This document shows positions 48,242-59,442 of a DNA stretch of 64,000 nucleotides, in pieces. Both the position numbers and the translations under genes were made by a program. The notes under the pieces are model-generated. The model worked only from the letters and a program-made list of their open reading frames with translations. It was not told the origin of the DNA and made no database searches. Source of the stretch: Trileptium ribeirensis (lineage: Eukaryota > Nematoda > Enoplea > Enoplida > Thoracostomopsidae); contig JASANE010027748.1 of the NCBI GenBank assembly GCA_030248225.1, positions 1 to 64,000 of the forward strand, read 5' to 3'. Every line of letters starts with the position of its first letter. Position 1 is the stretch's first letter.

Positions 48242-49813
48242 ATGTCGTTACCAGCGAGCGCTAATAGAACGCCGATTAGCGGCACAGCAACAACTAATGC
48301 AAGAGGTGGCACTACCACCACGGCTGGTAGTACAAACGGACCCAAACCCACCGTATCAGGGGACCCATTAGTAGCAATCCTACAGCAGCTTATGGAACGG
48401 ACTACGACAACAGCGCCGATCATACAAGTACGCGACATCCCACCATTTTCGGGAGCTGACGGACAAGACTTTGAGGCATGGCTAGCCACGTACGACAACT
48501 TGACGGATACAAATGGATGGACATTAGAACAGAAACTCATATGTTTCCCGACTGTACTAAAAGGGGAGGCACTTAAGATCTATGAGAGTTTCCCGCACTG
48601 TCAGAAACAGACATACGAAGCCCTTTGTTACAACATGGGTTTCATGTATTCCTCCTCGCAGCGCGACGAAGACGCTCTAATCACGCTACGCATGCTCATA
48701 CAGGGAGAAGGAGAATCAGTCGCTATGTACGGACTGGACCTTCAAAATTTAGTGGACAAAGCATTCCCGGAGGTCGAAGGTGAACAGTGTGACGCATTGC
48801 TGCAGAAATTCTTGCGACAAGGACTGAGAAAGGAGTTGAAATCTGGGGTGATAGGGAAGACTTATCCGTCTTTCAAACACATGATGGATAAGCTCAAGTA
48901 CTAGGAGGACGCCATTATAGCGCCCCAAAGGGATGTTATCGGAGTACCGGTTCGCAAGAGCAGCCGGTCTATAACGGTTAATTGCATGACACAAGGAGGT
49001 GAAAATAACCAACTAGTAGACCAAATAAGTGAGGCACTAGATGAGAACTAGCGCACCACAGCCGGCAGCGATGCTACTATCGCTCGGCTCATCGATCTAC
49101 TAGACAAGCGTACAAAGCAACACCAGTTAAACGCAATGATGCAGAATAACGGAACACCGCAGGTAGGCGCAAATGCAATACCACCAACAACGCCAGTAGC
49201 AAATCAATGCTTTCGATGTGGCTATCTAGGGCATTTCGCTAGAGAATGCCCGTATTTCCGAATGAACATATACGATCCATTACAGAATGAATATACACGC
49301 CTAGCCACTCGAGCAGCGCCTAACTACACGTACGGTGCGCCGCCACCACCGGCTATCGAATATCCCCGGCCACCACCACAGTATAACAATCGTTCTCGCT
49401 ATCGGGTGATTGAACCTAGAGGCGGAGCACGCTACTCGCGACGCGATGATTGGAACCACACGGCTAACCAGCGAGGATACACTGGTTACGGGCAACAAGG
49501 ATATTATCGATCCGAGCCTGCAAAGTATGCGTATGGAAATGGCGGCCAGACCGAATATTATAATAGATCTCGCGGACGTAGTGCAAATAGGTACAACCAA
49601 CGAGGTAATGGATATAACTCAACATACGAGCGACGCTATGCTGCACCACCCCAACCATTGTCGGCCGAAGCTACGCCGTTTCGACCGCGTACGCCGAGTA
49701 ACGGGTGGGGTAACGCAAATCAATTAGGAGCAGTGCCTCAAAACAGACCTGCACAGGCACCTATAAATAACACCGAGCGAGCTGACCGTCGTAATGCAGG
49801 CGAATGTCAGTGA
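48242..49813 (+). pseudogene. gag (matrix/capsid and nucleocapsid), two in-frame stops
   Basis: The first part (48242-48904) starts with a Thr/Ala-rich leader, then a retrotransposon Gag-type helical domain (PPFSGADGQDFEAWL, LKGEALKIY, FLRQGLRKEL near the end). In the same frame, after TAG at 48902 and TAG at 49049, the second part (49136-49813) has one zinc knuckle C-x2-C-x4-H-x4-C (49208-49249, CFRCGYLGHFAREC) and an Arg/Tyr/Gly-rich tail able to bind RNA. Gag would form the particle shell and package the RNA. The start at 48242 is the first ATG of the open frame. Two stops with no frameshift between them are the only damage seen. Confidence 0.85.
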
Positions 49814-50410
49814 CCAAAGCAGTAGATCCTGAGCTAGCACACCGCTTAGATGTCATGCGACATGAAATGTCCACGCTGGAAGAACGCGCAGGAGCTGGCT
49901 TAGGCATCCGTTCCGCACAAGTTAACTTGATGGTCACTGAGGACGAAGCAATGCATGAACAGAACAGCCCAAATTTCGAAATTGAGTGTGAATATCCAGA
50001 GGAGATCGAAACAGAACCAGGTCCATATCAAGTAAATTCATTGCAAAATAGCAGGGACAGACCACGAAATTGGTCACAAGCGATCGGGTCGTGGAGTGGC
50101 AACAAAGCATGTCAATCGCATGAGGAAGAGACATTTGAATATGGAGAGTTCAAACACAATAAAGCACAAGGTAACGTAGAATCTATATGGCACTCGGCTT
50201 TGTCGCTTCCGACCCCTGGCGCGCAGGGTGTGACTCGAGACCTTGTGAATAATGGTTGGCCAACCAATTTATATGTATATCCCGATAGGAAGTCAGCGCG
50301 AGGAGATGATGAGTACCGAGATACCGAGAGGAGTGAGAGGTGAGGAGGAACCCAGAACCTAATGGAACCTAATGATCCTGATATGCCGAGTGAGAAATAT
50401 GGGAGATGGC

Positions 50411-50640
50411 CGTTCGGACTTCGGGGGCCGATTAATAGGGCATCCGTGTCTAGCAATGACCCAAACGCTGGCACGTGTAACCCATCTCAAGCGGCTGCAT
50501 ATCGGATGGAACCTAAGAACCTAATGGATGGAGAACCTAACGGAATGGAACCTAGAGAGACGCCGTTCGGACTTCGGGGGCCGATTAGTAGGGGTCGCGT
50601 GTCTGGTAATGGCTCTAACGCCGGCACGGCACAACCTGGT
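50411..50640 (+). repeat. 153-bp in-frame internal repeat of ORF X
   Basis: CGTTCGGACTTCGGGGGCCG starts at 50411 and again at 50564, 153 bp (51 codons) apart, so both copies read in the same frame (FGLRGPI.R..VS.N..NAGT). Confidence 0.85.
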
Positions 50641-50911
50641 GAACCCTCGAATTTTCATAGTCTTATTGAAAATTGTACGTGTGTAGCGGAACCAGAAGAA
50701 CCTGCAGAGGAACCTGTGAACCTAATGGAACCTAATGGACTAGCGGATACTGAGAACCTAACGGAACCTAATGGAAGGAATGGAATACCGAGGAACCGAG
50801 AACCAAAGGAAATAACTGAACCAAAGAACCTAGCGGATGCATCCAACTTAACTAAACTGACTTCCCCCAATTTAGGGCGACCGTGTGAGGCCCCTGTAGC
50901 TTTTAAACCAA

Positions 50912-51150
50912 CCGGGGAAGACCGCTGGTGGACAATGGTCAGGTGCGATGGAGACCTTCGGAACACGGGTCAGTCCGATTGTCCTAACTCCGTTCAAAAT
51001 TCGAAAGCGTATATGTACCCTAGTATCTTTAGAGGCCGGGGAAGACCGCTCGTGGACACTGGCCAGGTGCGATGGAGGCGTCGGAAAGTGAGCTGTCCTG
51101 ATTGCCCTAGCTCCGTTTAAAATTATAATTTGTATATAGGATCAAATTCG
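50912..51150 (+). repeat. ~123-bp internal tandem repeat of ORF X with a frame slip and a stop
   Basis: CCGGGGAAGACCGCT occurs at 50912 and 51036. The starts are 124 bp apart but the ends 123 bp apart, so a 1-nt indel puts the beginning of the copies in different frames and the ends in the same frame. The codon CAA at 50995 in copy 1 corresponds to the stop TAA at 51118 in copy 2. Confidence 0.8.
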
Positions 51151-52703
51151 AATAGAGTTCGGTCCCTAAGTGTAGGAGCCGTAGGGCCCGACCGGGTCGG
51201 GAGCCGCGGTTATCGTTTGTCGTTGCATAGTAGCTCCAACCGGCAGGTGAAAATGTGTGTGTTTGAGTCTGAGTCGGCTAGAACCGACACCACTGGAGTG
51301 TGTGTAGAATCGGGGGTAGAAACTGTGCAGCATGTGAGAGAAAAGGGTTTAGGGCTACACGGAAACAACGCCGAGCCGAGTGTCGAAAACACTACAAGCA
51401 TAGAAGATCACGATAATCGAGCTAGCATTTGTGAAGTTATGGAACCCAAGGATAATAAAGTGGAACCTGCTAACCCAAGGAAGGATGGCATTGATAAGGA
51501 GGAGCCAGTAGTAACCAATAAAAGCTCGAAGCTCGTGATAATAACACCTACGGTAAATAACATGGCAGAGGGAGCAAACATGAAGGAGAACCAGCAACTA
51601 GGAAACAGAACGGAAATCGTAGCATGTCAACTAAGCATAGAAGAAGCCCACAAAATCGAAATCAGCTCAAATGGATCGCCGGTTGACTTGACAAAAGTAA
51701 TTGAACAAGCATTAAAATCACCCAAATTACTGAGGAATGTACACACTTTCGGCCAAGTTAGCATGGATCCCGCGATTAACAACATAGACACAGACTTGAT
51801 AGAACGTAAGTATGAATTGAATCAAAGGAACACGCGAATGTACAATCAGCAGTTGTTAGACATCATACTAAGGAAATTGCACGCCCTAGACGACACCAGT
51901 GAAATAGTAGAACCATTAATTTTACAAGAATTACCTAAAGAAGAGCGATTAGTGTTGCTGGGGCCGGATTCCGAATTCGTGTCCGCAGCTAAACCGGAAT
52001 GTCACGGAAAATTTCCCCCTTACATTCTCGCACTGCCTAAGTTACGTTTCGGGAAAGATCGGATTCCAGTGAGAACATTATTTTACCGCAGGGTCATAGC
52101 TGTGTCAGAGCGGATATGCCATGCCCATCAGTTGCTCGGACGTCGGGCGGTTGAGACGGCCCAAATTGACCGACGGTAGGACGCTGCCGTTTTGTCAGGG
52201 CTGTTAGGGTTCGCATCTCCGTTTCTACACACTATGCCGGGGATACACGTCAGCAGTTGCATGTTAAAACACCTGGAGGGACTCTTGGAGATCGTTGCTC
52301 GAGTTATCAACGCAATGAGCATTACACAGGCAATTACGGAGGTGTATCGGTCTCAAATTCCGATTCTCCAAACATGCATGGTATGCGAGGAACGACATGA
52401 TCCAAATTTCATGCCTGGGGAAGAGTGTGCTTTTATCACCTATCACGGCGAATGGGATTATACTGGGAATCTGTCCGCAGATTATGGAACCATTAGAAGG
52501 GACGGGACAATATCCATTCGACCAAGTAGCACACAGGGATTACACACAGCCTATGAACTTATAGCGTATAGGGAAGCTAACTTAGAGTTTCTGGAAACCG
52601 TAATAGACGCGCCGTACTTTTATGGGACCACCTGGTTACGGAATTTGTTGAAACCGGCCCCAAAGTGCCGATGCTGTCAATACATCACATCGTATACGCT
52701 ATA

Positions 52704-55307
52704 ATGGCTAACGCCCTTTTCATCGATATAAATAGTAAACCAAAGCGCGAGGAACTACTATACTTACGACTATTATGGTTGCGCAAGCCCGCTCAAAACA
52801 TCTGGCAAAATGACCCAATGGACGATATGGACCAAGTTCCAAACACGGACTACGACGCCGACATAACATTTATCGATGAAGAGGAACTTGAAAGTCAGTC
52901 GAGTGCTGTATTCAGTGACGCTAGCGGAGATGAATTTGACATGCTAGCAATTGACTCACTCGACTCGGATGATCTCATCTCCGAGCTAAGTTTCTCCGTG
53001 GACACTGAAAGTGCCAGCGATGGACACGACAATGCTATCGACGGGAGTGACCGGATATCACCGACCGGGTCGGTAGGGTCCTCTCCAAACGGATTAGGAC
53101 GGAGTATAAAAGCTGCGGTAGGTTTGCTAAACAAGGGAACCAAATTATTGGGAACACTAATGATTTTACTGATCCTCCACCACTTAGGGCAAACTCACGC
53201 AATCGCTACGCCCTTTTTGGACAAAGTAGCATGCCTAGGAGCCATGGTAAATCAACAAGTAGGCACGTTAATCGAACCGCAAGGCCTAGTAATAACCGCT
53301 TCGCAATCAACCTTTTTACCAATAATTTTAAGATTATCTCTAGATGGGCTACAACCCAGTCGGCAGGCAACCGGTATAGCGTGGTGTGTATACACTCCAA
53401 GGGGTAAACCCTGTTTGGGGAACTGCTGTCCCAACCCAAATTGTACTACCATGCCGGATTTACAGCAGAAAGTTCAAGAACTAGAGAGAGAATTAAGGAG
53501 CACCTATCAAGGTGTATTAGACACTAGTTACTACATGACATTAATGCGCGAGTATTGCGAGGCGAATTCTCATCTTTGTGAGGAACCTAAGGTTAGGAAG
53601 AAGCGATTTATTGCTGCATTAGCCGGAGCCGCAGGTGTCGTAACAGGATTTCTAGGTGTAGGCGTTCACCAACGCTGTACATCTTAAGGACTTAAATAAG
53701 CAAGTACTCCCGTTATCTAAGGAAATGAGAAACACTTACAATGTGGCATATGGTAATTCGCGAGCGATCATGAAACTAACGCACGCTAATGAGGAGCTGT
53801 ACCCATTTTTACATCATGAGATGCAGGAGGTAGTCACTATGATCGATCAGATGACGTACCAGCAGCAACGCTATGTCACTGAGGTTCACCGCGAGCTAGT
53901 TAACCACATGTTTCGCACTAGCCTTCGATCATCGGTTGACGCCGTCATGGAAGCCATGATGAGCGGCCAACTATCACCGAAAGTAGTGGACGCTTCCACG
54001 CTCAAGAATTTATTCCAAAAGAACTCGCAGATAGCGCAGACCATATTAATACGCGAACCTGCACTGGCATACCAATTTTATCCAGTGCACATCGATCTAG
54101 GCTCATTTAAATTTGCCTTTATACTGCGGGTGCCATTAGCCACGTCGGACGACGTCCGACCCTACTTTTGAATCTACAACGTCGGCTGGAACGTTCCAGA
54201 ACGCAGTGCTCACATGAAACTACCATTGCCTCATTACGCTACACGGGTTGAACGAGCACGTTATGAGGTACTAAAATTACACGCATGCAACAGCGACCAG
54301 GTATTGCATTCTGCGAAATACACGCATTAGCAACGGATCATACATCGTGCTGTTTGGACTGGATTATCATGGGCGAGGACGCTCCGGAGGAAGCTCGTCA
54401 ACTCTGCAGAAACAGCGCATTCGTCGGGCCCATGCCTAACCACACTGACGTCTACACTACAGCACAAGGAGTTTTAATTCGAACTACTGAACGTAAGGCT
54501 GTCGTGTCCAAGAAGAAACATCTTAGCCACGTTACCCGAGGAGAGACAATTAACATTGCTGACAACGGGGTTTTGTGGCTAGCGCATAACAACTAGACCC
54601 AGCTCGTGGTCGGGCCACTTATGCTGGTTAGCACACTAGACGCGCAGGAAGTCACAATCCATCTTGGACCTAACATCACTGTCCACGACTTTCCAGAGAT
54701 ACCGCTTAAACCAATTGCTTGGAGCTCGTTGGACCACGCCAAAGCGACGAACTTACAAGTCCAGCAAATAGCAGACGAGCAGTTGAAGGGGGTGATCGAC
54801 TTCCCATGCATCACTACGACCGGAGTAGCTCCCTACCTTTGGATGCTCATTGTGCTAGTAGTTGCCGGCATAGAGGCCATAATCTATTTTAGGAAGAGGG
54901 CTGGATGCTGTCCTAAATGCATAAAGGGACGCCTGCAGCGCTGGTGGCAACAACGACCATGTGGTCGGGAAGAACTGAGGCGACCCGAATCGCATGTTGA
55001 GACGGACAATGAGTATGGCACCGCAAACACGCCCCGACCAACGGTTTCAGCTCCAGCTGCTCCCGCAGAACATCTCGAATTACGTACAATGAGTCCTCGT
55101 CACTCAGCACGAATAAACGCTACCAATGAAGACGAAAGTGTCGTTTTAGTAGAGCCTACTGAATTATTCGCGGTATCTGAGCGATCCCAATCGCACCGTA
55201 GCCTACCATCGGCAGGTCAACGCGATACGTCACATGGACGCACCCTTGCTAATCAACGCCTTTGTGTACCGCACACCGGTACTTACACTAATAGACACAG
55301 GGGCTGA
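52704..55307 (+). pseudogene. env-like class I fusion glycoprotein, broken
   Basis: The frame begins at ATG 52704 (overlapping the X stop as TAATG; open frame from 52665). An acidic ~140-residue N-part is followed by a hydrophobic signal-like segment (LLGTLMILLILHH, about 53150-53190) and a Cys-containing ectodomain. A furin-type site RKKR (53595-53606) directly precedes an Ala/Gly/Val-rich putative fusion peptide (53607-53670). Helical heptad-like sequence follows (53700-53960), then Cys-rich ectodomain, a transmembrane helix (about 54828-54890) and a basic cytoplasmic tail. This is the architecture of retroviral/errantiviral-type surface proteins. Breaks: frameshift near 53670, TGA 54169-54171, frameshift near 54290-54340, TAG 54594-54596. 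The tail overlaps the protease frame. It cannot encode an intact protein. Confidence 0.75.
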
Positions 55308-55881
55308 TGTTTCCATCGTATCCCAATACTTGGTAAATAAATTAGGCCTCCAGCCGCGACCTGACGATTCCACTAGGATAGTATCCGCCCTAAACAGGAA
55401 CTGGCCCTAGATGGCAGCATAAATGTACCTTTGTCGATCGGGTCTATAAAGGTACAAACAGAATTCTTTGTCACTAAAACGGCACCTTATCACTGCATCA
55501 TAGGAACAAATTTCATGTCCCAGTTGTCAAAGTGCATCATAAATTTTAAGGAACGTTGCTTAGAGATAGCAGTGGATGAGGAAGAGGCTAAGATACCTTT
55601 TGCAGGCCTAGAACGCTACGACCCACCACTAATTGCAGTAATGTGTCGGAACTACAATAGAACCAATCACTGAAACGTTTATCAATGCTATTCCTGAAAT
55701 AGCAGAAACAGGTGTAGGACCGGCATTATTCGTGCCCGCCCCAGAAATGGTTGATATCGCAATGGCACATGCATTAGTGTTAAGAAGCCAAAGAACCATA
55801 CCAATCGCAGTAATCAATTTCGGAAATACACCGGTCACTATCTATGCCGCACAAACGATAGGCCACATCGAAGTAATGTGA
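55159..55881 (+). pseudogene. pol, aspartic protease and linker
   Basis: The frame opens near 55159 inside the env tail. LIDTGADVSIVS carries the catalytic Asp (55294-55296) of retropepsin. About 60 codons later the frame slips by one near 55398 (TAG 55408 in the first frame). The flap/C-terminal part continues in the frame of 55431-55673 with HCIIGTNFM. A weakly conserved linker follows to TGA near 55881. The enzyme would cut the Gag and Pol precursors. It is damaged by one frameshift plus a second frame change before RT. Confidence 0.75.
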
Positions 55882-57507
55882 ACCCCAACGTGCAGTTCTT
55901 GAAAGACACAAACAAAAATTTGATCCGGAGCACAAACCGGCCAAACAATTAAATAACATTACAGCGCACCCTGAAAGAATCATCCAACACATGGAGGCAG
56001 CAAGAAGGTCAATTGACTATGAAAGAGCTCAAACGATCTTGAGTAAAATAGATTTTCATAAGACCCTATTGTCTCCGTTTGAGCTAAAGCAGTTGAAAAC
56101 CGCGATCGCTGAGAATGCAGATGTCTTCAGCACGCATGATTTTGATTTAGGACGCTACACCGAACATAGACACCGCATAGAGACCGGAGATGCTAAGCCA
56201 ATTAAGCAAGCACCGTATCGATTAGCACATTCCTTACGCGAGCCGCTTAGAGAGGAACTCAATAGTATGCTAGATGCGGGACTAATATCACCATCAACCT
56301 CACCTTGGGGATCACCGATAGTGTATGTAACCAAGAGTGACGGCTCACTCCGACTCTGTGTGGACTTGCGGAAGGTAAACACGCTAGCAGAGCAGGACGC
56401 ATATCCATTTTACCTAGAATAGATTATATTCTAGGATGCCTTGGAAATACCAAATTAATGTCTAGCTTAGATTTAAATAAGGGCTTCTGGCAATTAGAAT
56501 TCGATCCAGGAACAAAGGATAAAACATCTTTTGTAACAGTTCATGGGCAATATGAGTACCACGTCTTACCGTTTGGACTAAACTCGTCCCCAAGAGCTTT
56601 TCAACTTTGCATGTCTATGATCTTAAACGGGCTCGAGTGGGAAAAATGCTTAATTTACATAGATGACATATTGGTATTCTCACCAACTTTTGAAGATCAC
56701 CTAGCTGACCTAATCAGAGTTTTCGACCGTTTTCGTAGGGCAAACTTAAAATTAAAACCATCAAAATGTCACTTTGGTCGAGGCAGTCTAAAGTATTTAG
56801 GACACATAATCAGCACAGAAGCCGTAAAACCATATCCCGAAAAGGCAATAGCGATCGAGGAATTCAAACGTCCCGAGACATTGAAGTAGCTTCAAAGTTT
56901 CATAGGGCTAGTAGGGTACTACCACAAATTTATACCAAATTATTCGGACATATGCGAACCACTGAACGAGTTAAAACGTAAAGATGCAGAATTCAAATGG
57001 ACCACTAGGTTCGAGGACGCCTTTAAGAAATCGAAACAAGCGCTACTAGATAAACCCGTATTAATACACCCCGATTTTACACAGCCGTTCATTTTACAGA
57101 CGGACGCTTCAGGATACGCAATGGGCGCAGTGCTCTCGCAGAAAACTAAACAAGGCCTCAAACCCATTGCATATGCAAGCAAAGCTCTGCTAGATTATCA
57201 ACGTCGTTACCCCGCAATCGAAGCCGAGGCTCTCGCGATTAGATGGGTAGCGCTACACTTTAAGCATTACCTCGTAGGACACAAATTTCATGTAGAAACT
57301 AACCACAAGCCGCTCAAAGCTCTGTTTGACAAACCACCTAGAAATTCACGCTTATCCCAGTGGCGCAGTGAATTACTACTTGAATTCGGAGGATTTGAAA
57401 TACTATATAGACCAGGTAAAGAGAACGGCAATGCCGACGCGTTGTCGCGGATCCTAGGTATGACCAACACATCAATGAGGAAACGAGAGACACTTATGAG
57501 ATATTAA
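55882..57507 (+). pseudogene. pol, reverse transcriptase and RNase H
   Basis: The RT N-part (55991-56422) has SPWGSPIVYVTKSDGSLRLC. A frameshift near 56411-56417 breaks the usual connection, and the frame of 56458 resumes with LDLNKGFWQ and the catalytic YIDD (56656-56667). TAG at 56887-56889 interrupts the connection region just before LQSFIGLVGYY. The RNase H domain then shows QTDASGYAMGAVL, the Glu-containing YPAIEAEALAI, and ends with GKENGNADALSR, the Asp expected in Ty3/Gypsy RNase H. Stop TAA is at 57505-57507. The protein copies the RNA genome to DNA and removes the RNA strand. One frameshift and one stop make it inactive. Confidence 0.9.
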
Positions 57508-59409
57508 TGATGGGCCGAGGGCGACCCACCGGACCTCACCCACCAACGACCTGCGCAGCATGGGATCAATCGCACCTGCGGTATCCCGTACGCACAGTGA
57601 CACCGCTCGCAACTGGGGCGCCAACGGCTGTAATAGGAAGCCCGATAGCTCCCCCAGGCCAGCCCAACCCCGAAGCAATCCCATCGCAACTAGTTCCCGA
57701 CACGCAGATAACTACAGTACCCCCAGCAACGCTAACGCAGCAAGCACCCACGCTGAGCGCGATCCCAATCAGGATGGTTCCGGGCGAAACACCAGTAATG
57801 TCGGTGCGTACCACAACTATCTCGGGCTCTGGAGTCGAACCTCAGGCTCGAGAATCTAAAAGACCACGCCGACCCGAGTCAGAAACCATAGGACTAAGAG
57901 CTACCACGCTACCAGCAGAACAGGAATTCGACAGACTCATGAAATTGATGATGCATTACCAAACTGAAATATTACCAACCGTCAGGATCGAGGACGCACA
58001 ATACACCCACGAAAACATTTACTTACCATTCTTTTCAGTCCTCCCAGATTTTAATCTAGTGCGGCTCTTGCCGTACATCCAAAGGAATGACCCAGAATTG
58101 GGTCCAATATGGTGGTATCTATACAACAAAACACGGCAGAAAGCCGAACTAGGTGCCTTGAGAATAGCAATGCGAGCTCATTATTTCGAACTAGCTCAGG
58201 ACACTAAAATATTATACATGCATCCGTTACAACCAGGGGACATAAATTACAAATTGTGTGTCCCAATCACGTTAGTACAGCAAGTCCTCAAACATGAACA
58301 TAACACCTTGTATGGAGGACATCCTTGCCGCGATCGACTACTAGCAAAGTTAAAACAATTTTACTACTGGAAGGGTATGTCAGAACACGCACAGCAATGG
58401 ATCAGGCGATGCACTCTATGCCAATCCGCAAAGGACCCGATTGCTCGGATTACCACCGGATTGGGTAGGGTTCCGTTGGCAAATCAACCAATGTATCGTG
58501 TATTCGTAGATATACTCGATATTCAAGTTCGGTCGAAAGCGGGTAACCGCTATGTTATCGCATTCATCGATCAATTCACAAAATTCGCAATAGCAGTGGC
58601 AATAAGGCACCAGGATGCACACACAGCCGCACATATATTTTTATATGAGGTACTCAACTAGTACGGAGCTCCCAGGAAGCTGTATTCCGACAGAGGAGGT
58701 GCTTTCAGCGCACATATGTTTGAAAACCTATGTCAAGGAATGCAGATATTTCGGCACATGAGTTTAGCTTACCACCCTCAGGTTAATGGTGAAATTGAAA
58801 GATTTAATAGGTCCTTACTATACTTGTTACGAGTAAGTGTACCACAAGATGACCATCACTCATGGGATGTATCATTACCGTTTTGCATCATGGCTTATAA
58901 TTCATCATTACACACAGCAACAAAATATCTACCATTTTTGCTCATGCATGGGTTCTATCCTAGATTGCCCGGGGAATACGACACGCACAGTGCAGCTACA
59001 GGATACACCGGAGCTCATTCCTACAGGGCAAACGCGCAGCGCTGGATGGCTTCTATTAGGAAACGCGCATACCCATCAATGAGGGCCGCACAGGAAGTAA
59101 ACCGGCTGAGATACAACCGACGAGCTCGTGAACCACGCTATAAAACGGGTGAGCTAGTTTGGGTATATAGGCACGACACCACGCCAGGAACATCTAGAAA
59201 ACTTACCCCTCGTTGGTGCGGACCATACGAAATACTAGGATCACCCGCCATGCATGCGTGTAAGAATGCATTCTAATCCGGAAGGCATGGCGCATGTGGT
59301 ACACCTTAATAGAACTAAGCCGTGTTTTAGGGCATTAGATCCAGTGCCTAATGTAGGAGACTGGCTAGGTCAAGTGCACGCTTCGGTATTAGAAAGGGGT
59401 TTGAATTAA
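57507..59409 (+). pseudogene. pol, integrase
   Basis: It starts at ATG 57507, overlapping the RNase H stop (TAATG). The first ~140 residues are Pro/Thr-rich. A zinc-binding H-H-C-C segment follows (HEHNTLYGGH ... CTLC, about 58290-58425). Catalytic residues: Asp 58509-58511 (FVDILD), Asp 58689-58691 (SDRGGAF) and Glu 58797-58799 (NGEIERFN), with 35 residues between the last two as in D,D35E integrases. TAG 58659-58661 lies in frame between the two Asp. Near 59245-59280 a frameshift displaces the C-terminal HVVHLNRTKP block, which is typical of Gypsy integrases; that frame ends near 59409. Inserts the element DNA into the host chromosome in live copies. Confidence 0.88.
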
Positions 59410-59442
59410 CCAACCCAACGGATTATCGCCGACAGGGATTTC

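Larger units (their letters stand above)
49804..52704 (+). pseudogene. ORF X: long unknown protein between gag and env
   Basis: One reading frame of 966 codons runs from ATG 49804, overlapping the end of gag by 10 nt (ATGTCAGTGA), to TAA 52702-52704. It is broken by TGA 50341, TAA 51118 and TAG 52177. The N-terminal part is acidic; the middle (50.4-51.1 kb) is rich in EPN/EPKNL words and carries two internal repeats; the C-terminal third (51.6-52.7 kb) looks globular, with CMVC and CRCC cysteine pairs. I recognise no family. Its position before env and the TAATG link to env suggest a co-expressed accessory or a precursor part of the envelope, but that is inference. The C-terminal fold is the best preserved and most likely functional part. 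Confidence 0.6.
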
